From positions 1 to 10,789 of the forward strand of contig JAOXYB010059890.1 of the NCBI GenBank assembly GCA_028565635.1: a stretch of 10,789 nt of DNA, in the 5' to 3' direction. Source of the stretch: Phoronis ovalis (lineage: Eukaryota; Phoronida; Phoronidae). A program made the translations under genes and the position numbers. The first letter of the stretch is position 1; each line of letters opens with the position of its first letter. The notes under the pieces were generated by a model that saw nothing but the letters and a program-made list of their open reading frames with translations, had not been told where the DNA came from and did no database searches. Positions 1 to 7,717 of the stretch are shown in pieces.

Positions 1-65
1 TATATATCATGCATGCATGGGACTGTATGGTTGGTCATTCCTCGGTATTTATAGCATTATCGTCA
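1..65 (-). other. Start of 3' UTR of the neuropeptide gene
   Basis: This is the sequence after the TGA at 66..68 on the minus strand. It holds no AATAAA signal and no clear splice donor before the window edge, so the polyadenylation site is presumably outside. Confidence 0.45.
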
Positions 66-208
66 TCAGTTTAAACTGGATCCATAAATTTCCCTTTTCC
101 TCCTTCCTCGCATAGCGTAAAAGTGTCCTTTTGGTGGAGGAACACGATGATGCGATCTTTTAGAGTCTTGTAAAATGTCATTATCATAGTCTTTTCGAGC
201 TTCTAATT
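66..208 (-). CDS. Exon D (last coding exon): amidated FYAMR peptide and C-terminal tail
   Basis: The acceptor is strong: an unbroken pyrimidine-rich tract ending in cttttag, then AATTAGAAG. Two of the three frames stop within 35 nt. The open frame takes two bases (AA) to finish a codon begun by the previous exon, then runs 46 codons to TGA at 66..68. It begins LEARKDYDNDILQDSKR, then SHHRVPPPKGHFYAMR, then G, RRKR and the tail EIYGSSLN. KR (precursor 118-119) and RRKR (137-140) are textbook convertase sites, and Gly136 would donate the amide, giving a 16-residue product ending FYAMR-amide (120-135). RK at 106-107 is a possible extra cut. Invertebrate tachykinin-related peptides end FX(G/A)XR-amide; for example, a freshwater mussel form ends FHAVR-amide. 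The wider FXXXR-amide class includes arthropod natalisins. The peptide product is firm; the family name is somewhat less so. Confidence 0.75.
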
Positions 209-411
209 CTAAAAGAAATGAAAAAATGTATAGTAAATTTTAATAAACAACTGTTCTTACTATTCGTTTTATAATGGATCAAGAATCCATTTTTTGCGAT
301 GACTTCGGGGAAAACAATATAAGTTACAGTACGGCTATATCACAGTGAAAATGGCAAATAAACCTACTGTGAATAAGTGTACTTTAACACAGATTTTCAT
401 GAAGATTTAAT

Positions 412-540
412 ATGGTAAAACAGCCATTTCGAACTTTGGCACCTTTCACTCTAGGCGAACCGCAGTTCATACCGAGAAATACCATACGAACCCCTTCGGA
501 GAGAGAACACTTGGGTACTCATATCTGTTATGAAGGGTAA
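412..540 (+). other. Unexplained 42-codon open frame on the plus strand, antisense within the intron
   Basis: An ATG in good context (A at -3, G at +4) opens a frame that begins MVKQPFRTLAPFTLGEPQF, ends THICYEG and stops at TAA 538..540. The block is richer in GC and in Pro, Arg, Glu and Thr codons than its surroundings, as coding DNA would be. A possible donor (GAAGG/GTAAAC) overlaps the stop, so it could be an exon. The opposite strand has a competing reading: an acceptor (cataacag) followed by a 42-nt phase-1/phase-1 block with VFSLRRG. I recognise neither product. A transposon remnant is equally possible. Confidence 0.25.
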
Positions 541-762
541 ACAATTATAGAACATTTTGCTCAAACATAATGGCAATTCATGATGCTGCCAATAAAGCCC
601 TACTACTGTAGTATATATATAACACATTATTATTATTTATGGGATTAAAGTTTTATTTGCTAGATTTTTGCGTTATTTTATGCCCTTTTCATGGCGTCCT
701 AGGTTTAACTGTTACAAAATAGGATATCCGTTGGCCCTGTTGTAACACACATGCTTGTCCAA

Positions 763-807
763 CTATTCTGATTATCATCCCCGGGAGCTATTCTGATTGT
801 CATCCCC
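763..807 (+). repeat. Two 20-bp tandem copies at 25-bp period
   Basis: The unit CTATTCTGATTATCATCCCC (763..782) recurs at 788..807 with one change (A to G) after a 5-bp spacer GGGAG. It sits at the outer end of the left arm of the fold-back element, and the right arm has a degenerate complementary version near 1245..1262. Confidence 0.7.
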
Positions 808-1262
808 TGAGACGAAACCCCACTTTTTCCACAAGCGTCTACGTCTGTCTACACTCGGATAGCGAGACTACACAGGCCTGCATATCAATCGTATGCACGA
901 ACTGTCAGTCTAGTTCACGGGCATTTTTTCTTCTTTGTATGTGCTCGGACCACTGTTTGTAGACACTCGGCGCACATTTTGCTGGAACCGTGGACAGAAC
1001 CTGAACATCATTTTTTTGTATCCGGATATAGTTTTGTAGTACCAGCAAAATGCGCGTGTGTGCGTCGCAAACAGTGGTCCGAGAACACGGTATGAGGAAA
1101 TAATGGTTCCCGGATGATTCGTATATACGATTGAAATGAAGGCCTGTGTACTCTCACTAAACAATGGCTTCGTGTGGTGCAAAAACGGGTTTCGCAATGC
1201 AGTGAAGAACTGCGGTTTGCTTGATGCGAAGTATGGTAAGCCGGGGATAGCCAGTCTATCCA
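763..1262. mobile_element. Diverged fold-back (MITE-like) element inside the intron
   Basis: Two arms of about 220 bp in inverted orientation flank a spacer near 986..1041. Matching blocks include CTCGGACCACTGTTTG at 944..959 against its exact complement at 1068..1083, CATTTTGCTGG at 975..985 against 1042..1052, TACACAGGCCT at 869..879 against 1140..1150, and TCAATCGTAT at 885..894 against 1125..1134. Between the blocks the arms differ and carry indels, so the copy is old. No transposase frame exists. The outer ends are blurred and I cannot define a target-site duplication. The long open frames on the minus strand here are by-products of the repeat. Confidence 0.65.
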
Positions 1263-1415
1263 GAGGCAAATGAACTTTTCAACCCAAAATGGTATAAACG
1301 CCTGCGAGAAGTGATGCAATAGTTCGCGACGCCATAGTAGTAGTATATGTTTATACATAATTTAAGAGACATTATTTTTTCCCTACAGGTTAAAAACCTA
1401 CAAGATTTTACCAAC

Positions 1416-1605
1416 CTGATTTTAAATGGTTGTATTTAGTTTTCAATATTTCCAGTTTTAGTTCGTCTAAAATGTTATCAATTTTTTGTCTGTCTCCGAG
1501 AATACCTAAATCCTCAACTAAATCTTCTTGCTCTGAACCAGTGCTATAATCCGGAGATGCAAAAACATGTGTTGTCTGTAGTGGACGTGGCTCTGTATAA
1601 GGTGT
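1416..1605 (-). CDS. Exon C: acidic spacer of the neuropeptide precursor
   Basis: The acceptor is gattttttttcag/ACACC, and the donor is CAG/GTTGGT at the 1416 end. The exon is 190 nt: 63 codons in phase 0 plus one base that joins AA of exon D as GAA (Glu102). It begins TPYTEPRPLQTTHVFASPDY. It is then rich in Asp and Glu (STGSEQEDLVEDLGILGD) and ends in a charged amphipathic stretch, IDNILDELKLEILKTKY, that should form a helix. There is no cysteine and no internal dibasic pair, so it yields one long spacer rather than further bioactive copies. If the intron is not removed, the frame reads two more codons (Gly-Trp) and stops at TAA 1408..1410, giving a form without the amidated peptide. Composition and both splice sites support a true exon. 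Confidence 0.65.
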
Positions 1606-3496
1606 CTGAAAAAAAATCAAGTGAGCTTTAATATTATAACTAACATTGTAATAATTATACGTATCATCATAACATTTGAGCAAAAATCACTTTTGTAAAA
1701 TAATTGACAAAAAAATGCGGCTCGTAGAATGAGTTTATGTCCAAATTATTTAATTACCTACTCTGCCATAACGTTTGAGCAGAAAGTTGCCCAGGCAAAA
1801 TGTAAGAAACACCTGTTAGAGCAAATGAATAGAGAAATGCTATCGAAGTTCACTAAATATTTTTTAGAAAAAAACAAGCTGCCAACGGAAAAAATCAGTT
1901 GAGCAGCGCAGAAATTTCCATTTTTAATTCAACATACGTATTTTTGAGGCAAAAAGTATAGATGTTAAATAAACGAAAGTATCATCGAAATGATATTGTG
2001 TATTTGAAAACTCGTATTGGGTAATTATTGTTATCATTTTTTTTCCAAGTACAGAATTACTTTTTGATATCGATTTGTGAGAAACAAAATATTTTGTTAC
2101 AAACTAATAATATATAGAGAAATGTATACAACGAGAATGAATCCCATCGCATGATGATCTGCCACTTGTTACTTAATTTAATATTTTATGATGACGCAAA
2201 CAATTAAAAATCAATCAATAAATTAGGAAATGTGTGTTAAGATCAATGTTTTCTGTTCCTTTCTTTACTACTCAATTATTACAATACCGTTCGAAAACAC
2301 ATTTGATTATTTCCTTGTCATGCTGTTAAAGATATGAAAAAATAATATCTATATTACATATTAGCTTGAGTGAACTAGTTTCATTTTAAGTTTTTTTAAG
2401 TAACAACTTCTTGCTGTTAAACATCTCATAATATTTTGTAATGGTATAATAACTCGTACTAATTTCAATAGACGAACTAGCATCATTTCCAGTTTTTGTG
2501 AACTTACAATCAATTATATAAAAAATGACTTGTAAGTGAACTTCTAAAATAACGCTAAAGAAACAAAAACACGATATTATTATGTTATGGTTGAGACAGA
2601 GTTAAATATGGTAAAATGAATAATGCAAGTTGCATCTTCCAAAATATCCGCTGTTTACAACTAACAGTGTCTTTGGAAATTTTACTTTTGTCACGAGGCT
2701 ACTTCGTGGTATCGTGGACAGTATACTGTTAAATGTTCAGGTACTCCAAGTTCGGGAGTCCAAGATGCATAAGCGTTCTGCGTTTATGCCTGGTTTTATA
2801 TAGACCTAAATTGCATTTAAAATAAGATTCCAAATTTATGTACGTACAAACTATGAATCATGAACATGTAAGTAGTCAAATTACGTACATAATAATTATT
2901 GCAGGTCATAGGAAAAGACAATCATTTCTTCATAAAATCTTATTTGCATAACCATAACATAACACAAATTTTTAATTTTTTTGAATCGGCTTTTTTTTAA
3001 AGAAACATATTTACTTCACAAATCCCCGTTACAAGTTCCATATTGGTAGCACTACTGTTATTAGTATGAGCTTGTACTGCGTCAGGGAAATTTCTCATTA
3101 TTTTCCGATATTAAAAAGGCTCATGAAGTTTATGATCTATATATTTCAGGAAAGTAATGACAGTTACGCTTAAATGATTTGAGTATAAAAAGGAAAAATT
3201 ATAAATAATTAATTATATAATGTCCTAATTAATATGGTGATAACATAACACGACTCTCCTAAGATAAAGGATATTAAATTAGCTTTACAGTTTATATAGA
3301 TCTTTGCGAAAAACATCGCCAACGCAAATTAATTACAACGAGAGTAAATAAACACTCAATTTAGTTATACTTCATACTCGATGTTGCAGATGATCATTGA
3401 AGATTTTTGTAAGAATTAAAAAAACATGATGCCAAAAAAACAGAGTTTTCGAACCCCAAAATATAGTTCGTTCTGACATTTTGATGTAATACTTAC
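1606..3496 (-). other. Intron between exons A and C
   Basis: The intron is 1,891 nt and runs from a consensus donor (GTAAGT, complement at 3491..3496) to a strong acceptor (tttttttcag, complement at 1606 on). It is AT-rich with many short homopolymer runs. The only internal candidates are the in-phase micro-exon at 1762..1812 and a locally GC-richer stretch at 2690..2790 with short open frames on both strands that match neither exon phase. Confidence 0.6.
1762..1812 (-). CDS. Possible 51-nt cassette exon B
   Basis: A strong acceptor (pyrimidine tract, then ctctaacag) precedes GTGTTTCTTACA. Seventeen codons later a fair donor occurs, AGA/GTAGGT. Entry and exit are both phase 0, so it would fit between exons A and C without shifting the frame and would add VFLTFCLGNFLLKRYGR. 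It would bring a dibasic KR and the only cysteine outside the signal peptide. Against it: a hydrophobic block just after a signal peptide is odd, and short open blocks with AG and GT ends arise by chance in this AT-rich DNA. A GTAATT donor four bases later would break the frame. Confidence 0.2.
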
Positions 3497-3610
3497 AATT
3501 TTAAATTCTGTCGAATGTCTTCTATTTTTGTCATTTTGAAGAAAGAACGGCATCGCTCCGGCTAACATGCATAGCGTACAGCTATACAGAAGAGGTAATA
3601 TATAATGCAT
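3497..3610 (-). CDS. Exon A (first coding exon): signal peptide and pro-segment
   Basis: The ATG at 3608..3610 has A at -3 and opens 38 codons that end at a perfect donor, ATT/GTAAGT, phase 0. Residues 1-19 (MHYILPLLYSCTLCMLAGA) form a classical signal peptide: a short start, a hydrophobic core and a small-x-small AGA cleavage site. Residues 20-38 (MPFFLQNDKNRRHSTEFKI) begin the pro-peptide and contain an RR pair at 30-31 that could be cut. A possible acceptor, ctacag, lies three bases before the ATG, suggesting an intron in the 5' UTR, as is common in neuropeptide genes. An alternative reading as a membrane segment of a larger protein was considered, but the join to exons C and D favours a secreted precursor. 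Confidence 0.6.
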
Positions 3611-4289
3611 AGTCTGTAGATTTACCTAATTCCAGACACCGATAGTATGCACTTCTACAAGAAAAATAAGAAACAATAGGACAAATTAATTTTTTTTGTA
3701 AATCGAATACTATTTTAATTAATTTTTTTAAGTAAAAGCAATAATGGAGTATTGCATTCTACATAGCTTAAATGAACCACACAATTGCTTCCCAAAATCT
3801 AATAAGTGATTCATCCAAATGATATAACGTGCCCATTCTTTTAGAGCAATTTGTTCCAAAACTATTATTCAAGGAAAACTGGGAATTTCAAAGATATTGT
3901 AATAAGAAAACGTTCATGTCCTTCTCTTTCACAAAGACCCTTGAATTTTATATGTTTTGCCGTCCTGTTTTGATTTCATGTAAAATGTCTCTATTTGCGG
4001 CATAACATCCGCATGACCTACGGACACCAATTTTGATTTTCGTTTGACATTCTTGATTCTAAATACCTACAGGAGTTTCGCAATGTATAACTATAAATAC
4101 AATAATTAGTTTCAATTCACTCAGAAACAATTCCAGATTATGTACAATATAACAAGCCCTAACTCCATAAATGTGTACCTTTCTCTGTATAAATCCCTTT
4201 TAGTTATTTTGTCGTTTTCATTAGCTAAAATTCGAACAAAAGCTAATTAAAAAATCGTCATGATAACAAAGTGTTGTCTGCTACAGTTA
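3611..4289 (-). other. Presumed 5' UTR intron and leader of the neuropeptide gene
   Basis: This stretch of about 680 bases lies between exon A and the candidate promoter. It has no convincing coding frame. A possible donor AAAG/GTACAC (minus strand, exon end at 4179) could end a non-coding first exon that joins the acceptor three bases upstream of the ATG at 3610. This model is inferred from splice motifs only. Confidence 0.25.
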
Positions 4290-4395
4290 CTTTTATAACT
4301 AACTGGCATTGCAGTACAAAAATGACTCTTTTATACTCACTTATCGAAGTGGGCGGAGTTTCATTGATTATTTCCAATCACCTTTTATAACTAAC
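4290..4395 (-). promoter_or_regulatory. Candidate promoter with three TATAAAAG boxes
   Basis: On the minus strand TATAAAAG occurs three times, at the complements of 4382..4389, 4328..4335 and 4290..4297. Two of these lie in identical 14-bp copies of CTTTTATAACTAAC (4290..4303 and 4382..4395). Between the outer boxes are a GGGCGG core (4351..4356) and a CCAAT pentamer (4374..4378). This cluster stands 680-780 bp upstream of exon A in the right orientation. TATA motifs are frequent in AT-rich DNA, so this is suggestive only. Confidence 0.3.
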
Positions 4396-5750
4396 ACCGC
4401 GAGACTACTATTAATTAATCCTTACAAAGTACAACTGTCGTCTATTACTGTTAATTTAGTTTTCATAATGTCCTGTTAGTATTCATTAACTAGTGTACGA
4501 AGGGTCAAAGTTCAGTTGTTGCTATAGAGAGAATATATGTACTGGAATAACTGGGTATCTACAGTGTAATGGCATTTTAACGAGCATTTAAAAAATTATA
4601 AAATCAATAAAAATAGGATAATAGATAATTTCCTTAATACTATACATAGTAACAATTTACACAATTTTTCTTGGTATTCAAAGCTCTGCACTTTTTTACG
4701 AGTCACTTTAAAATGTCTTTAGGCAAGAAAACGCGGTTCACACCACGTTAATTATTAACAATAAAATTAAAAGTACAATTATTTTGTAAATGTGCTTTAG
4801 TAAAAATTTAGTTTACGACACCTTGAAAATAACTGTTTATTCTCAAACAAAAAAATGTATTCATTCCGGTGTAGATACATCAGAATAAGCTGCAGTCAAT
4901 GACAGATAAGTGGGATAAAGTATGCATATATGTATACTTATGCATGTATAAGTATACATGCACTTGAAAATTTTTAATGATGATGAAGTACTACTTTCCT
5001 CTCTTTTCTCTACTTTGTTGGCATAAAAAATATACATGCGTAATTGCATTTTAAACTAATGCCATACATATATGTTGAACATTTTACTTTGATTCACAAG
5101 TAATTTTTTTTTATTATGACTACTGAAATGCCATTTATTATTATTATTGGAAATAATGGCACAAAGACTAAAAAGCCTATTTATATCTAGAATTATAAAC
5201 ATAAATTCCTTTCCTTCATTAACAGCAAAAAACATTTTCGGTAATTAAACATAAAAACATAATTTCTATAATAATCATCGATAATTAGAAGGTGTGACTT
5301 TACGTGGGGAAGTAAAACAAAATAAATTATTGAGTAGATAAATACACAACCATATTTTTTTAAGAAATCTGTTTACGGAAAATAAACAAAACTTGAATGT
5401 ACTTCTTTACAAGATTTGTTACTATAGTTAGAAACATACCTTGTATAATCCATAAACATGTTTTTGGACTGAATCACTCCCTTTTGAGCTTACTAAGCAG
5501 TGTAAAGAAAATATTCAGATTTGTGCATTTATGGGAAGTTAAAAAGGCACGTGTTTAAGCTACTGTGATGATTTTTTATGACAATAATGATTTGTTTCTG
5601 CATAAATAACATATCTGTTAATTAATTTATATACATCTAAACGTAGATAAACATCACGCGGTGTAGAGTGAATCCATAATTTGATAATATTACCGTACTG
5701 CGTATAATGCAATTTTAGAAGAAAAGTGTAGGGAGGTTTTTATATTATCC
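4396..5750. other. AT-rich stretch without recognised genes
   Basis: I see no exon-like block on either strand. It holds homopolymer runs and the palindrome at 4923..4962. The short minus-strand frame around 4861..5049 is a translation of that palindrome and its AT-rich flanks. Confidence 0.5.
4923..4962. repeat. Imperfect 40-bp palindrome
   Basis: TGTATACTTAT (4931..4941) is the exact complement of ATAAGTATACA (4948..4958), with a 6-base loop GCATGT. The outer TGCA ends also pair after a four-base TATA insertion in the left arm. It may be a cruciform-prone AT-rich site. No element boundary is visible. Confidence 0.7.
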
Positions 5751-5880
5751 CTGGTCACTGCTAAAGTGGTTGGAATGGCATGAGTAACTATCATTCCGCA
5801 GCCGCCTCTGCGGTATCTTGTTATTTCGTTATGTAATCAGGGTCTTGTCGACGGAGTTGAGTAAATGGCACTCAGTGACT
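5751..5880. repeat. GC-rich dyad island
   Basis: In otherwise AT-rich DNA, GTCACTG (5754..5760) and CAGTGAC (5873..5879) bracket a block that holds a tight hairpin, CCGCAG-CCGCCT-CTGCGG (5796..5813). The hexamer ATGGCA and heptamer TGAGTAA occur in one order at 5775..5787 and in the reverse order at 5858..5870. It may be a short non-autonomous element remnant. I see no coding frame. Confidence 0.3.
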
Positions 5881-7634
5881 ACAAAATAATTATAATTACA
5901 TCTTAATATAGTAATTAGGTCTTTTTAATTTTAACCTTTAATGAATTAATCATACAAAGCACATAACTGGACGCCAACATGTTTCAGCTCATGCTATACA
6001 CGAAATACGTAACAGTTACATAATTATGACTATAATGCGAGTTATATATATTTATTTATCAAGTGGAACACAGACAGCCTACAACATCATTATGTAACCT
6101 TCATTCAGGGCCTATCCAACATCAAATACATCAACTTCTTACGTGGTTCAGTAAAAAATATCACCGAATCATTTGCGTTTATTGAAAAGTAAGCAAAAGA
6201 AAATATATACATATCAGCAGCGAAAAACAATTAAATGAATCATCGTATTCCAGGAATCGTATATACACACAAAAAAAATTTCTAGTGATGGTAATTTTTT
6301 TTGCTACCACTCTGTATCTTTGTTTTGATGTGTATTAATTGTTCGCTGTAAACATCTGGATATACTAGTATAGACATATCTTTTGAACTAAGTAATCTGT
6401 GTTGATTGCAAATGTGGCAAAACGCTGTGACAGTTATCATCTCACCCAAAACTCCTGTTTATGATATAAATTAATTAATTAGTGGCATATTTTAAACATT
6501 GTTTTATAACAGATCATCTTAACAATTTTTTAATAATATATGGCATTCACAAAATTGATTTCCTCGTATGTTACTCTTTAATAACAATGCAGTTTCTGAA
6601 GTGGCTCTTTGATTTCGTGCCAAAGCTCTGAGAAGTGCAGGAAAAAGAGAATTTCAGTATCACATATACTTTATTACAAGCCCATTACAAGCTAGTCCAT
6701 CACAGAAGAACTACTCAAAAAAAATTGTTTAATATTTAATATCACTAATGGAATTAACGTGTTGAAAAAATAGGTCATCACAGTTTTATCTTTGAATCAT
6801 TTAGTCAAGGAAGTTAATGTAGAGTATGTACGCAGGTATTCACTTAATTTGGCTCTCATTGCGATAGATTATTAAATCATAATTTAAACTCAGCTACTAA
6901 TTAAGGAAAATATTAATTTCCATTCTGGCATAATATACAGTGTAGTAATTACTTTGCTCCAACACATTCTAATATTAAGAAGGTCCATCCCGGAAGGCCT
7001 GTAGTAGAAGATACCTTTATGTTTGGAAACGAGTTTGAGAGATAAAAAAATAACCTGTTTTATAATCAAATTTTTTTAGCTGTTAATATTTTTTGTGTAT
7101 TAAACATCACGGTTAAACATCTGCAATTAAAAGTGAGAGTTTGGAATACAAACCTTCTCCGACAAAAAAATATCAAGAAACAGAATGCGCCACCTATGAA
7201 AGCGCAACAGGGAGGCTTCATTTCATTACATATAATACGAAATTATTATAAATTGGCAATTTGGCAAATATTGCAGAATGCGTATGCTCGGAAAAGCCAA
7301 AGGAGCAAAGTACGTAAAAAGTTGATAGTTTTGCATGTTGACTGATATCGTGTGCTAGGTTTGATCTACTTACTGTGTACGGATGTACATGTACATTAAT
7401 GTGTCTTATTGATATGCACTTATCTGGCTTTGACTATTTATTTAATATTTATACAAAACAGATTTATAGTTATATTGTTATAACGATATTCGCCCCCATA
7501 ATGACGAAAGCAATTCAGAATGACCAAGAAGACCACCAAGACCAACCTATACATAAGTTTGGCGGGCACTGAGCACGAAATACGGCGAAGGCCCATGCCA
7601 ATCTGCAGTACGTCTCATGTAACTAACCATATAC
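5881..7634. other. AT-rich stretch without recognised genes
   Basis: Homopolymer runs and short AT palindromes dominate. A few small open frames (for example 7133..7345 plus) show no domain, no splice support and AT-driven composition. GC rises from about 7490 into the candidate exon that follows. Confidence 0.5.
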
Positions 7635-7717
7635 CTGAGGACCGGTTAAGGTCACCGTGACAAACACCGGCACATTCAACTTAGTACCCCCAGAGTACCC
7701 CTTAATGTATATGAGGT
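7635..7717 (-). other. Weak candidate internal exon of an unknown gene
   Basis: An 83-nt block is flanked by a good acceptor (taatatttttaccag) and a donor (CCTCAG/GTATAT). Only one frame stays open; it borrows one base and reads 27 codons, including GYSGGTKLNVPVFVTVTLTG, an alternating pattern like paired beta strands. It is notably GC-richer than its surroundings and lies upstream of the neuropeptide gene on the same strand. I do not recognise a domain with confidence. Neighbouring frames on both strands at 7500..7640 are also partly open, as in an eroded transposon. Confidence 0.22.

Larger units (their letters stand above)
209..1415 (-). other. Intron between exons C and D
   Basis: The intron is 1,207 nt and is bounded on the minus strand by CAG/GTTGGT and cttttag/AATTAG. 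The donor has T at +3 and is weak, but it is the only one that keeps the frame. A GTAAAA donor five bases further on would join TG to AAT and create a TGA stop. The intron carries the fold-back element at 763..1262 and an open frame at 412..540. Confidence 0.6.
66..3610 (-). other. Gene span: tachykinin-type neuropeptide precursor (coding exons A, C, D)
   Basis: The coding sequence runs from the ATG at 3610 to the TGA at 66..68 in three exons: 3497..3610, 1416..1605 and 66..208. They total 447 nt, or 148 residues plus stop. Seen directly: a signal peptide, no cysteine after it, an acidic helix-prone spacer, and one peptide between KR and RRKR with a Gly amide donor. Exon A leaves at phase 0 and C enters at phase 0; C leaves at phase 1 and D enters at phase 1. 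Known of the family: such precursors enter the secretory pathway, are cut by prohormone convertases and amidated at the C terminus, and their products act on G-protein-coupled receptors. Inferred: the FYAMR-amide ending makes this a tachykinin-related precursor, a single-copy one. A further non-coding 5' exon is likely. The 3' end lies outside the window, since no AATAAA is visible in 1..65. Confidence 0.7.

Noticed and set aside
910-1358. Two long overlapping minus-strand frames (119 and 116 codons)
   Set aside because: Both run through the arms and loop of the fold-back element. They lack any domain and overlap each other in different frames, so they are by-products of repeat DNA.
2650-2790. 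Open blocks on both strands with AG and GT ends
   Set aside because: Several frames are open at once, none matches the phases of the neighbouring exons, and no family is recognisable. The local rise in GC alone could explain it.
3497-3610. Exon A as a membrane helix of a polycystin-1-like protein
   Set aside because: The MLAGAMPFF stretch loosely recalls that family. However, no neighbouring block encodes the expected next segments, while the in-phase join to exons C and D gives a complete secreted precursor.
4861-5049. A 62-codon minus-strand frame
   Set aside because: Its Tyr/Thr/Ile/His-rich middle is the translation of an AT-rich palindrome.
6960-7010. A minus-strand block after a ctactacag acceptor reading MDLLNIRM
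   Set aside because: It briefly resembled a PLAT-domain strand, but the invariant residues that should follow are absent, and the frame runs on into AT-rich sequence.
7133-7572. Two plus-strand frames of 70 and 65 codons
   Set aside because: AT-driven composition, no recognisable domain and no splice or start context that sets them apart.
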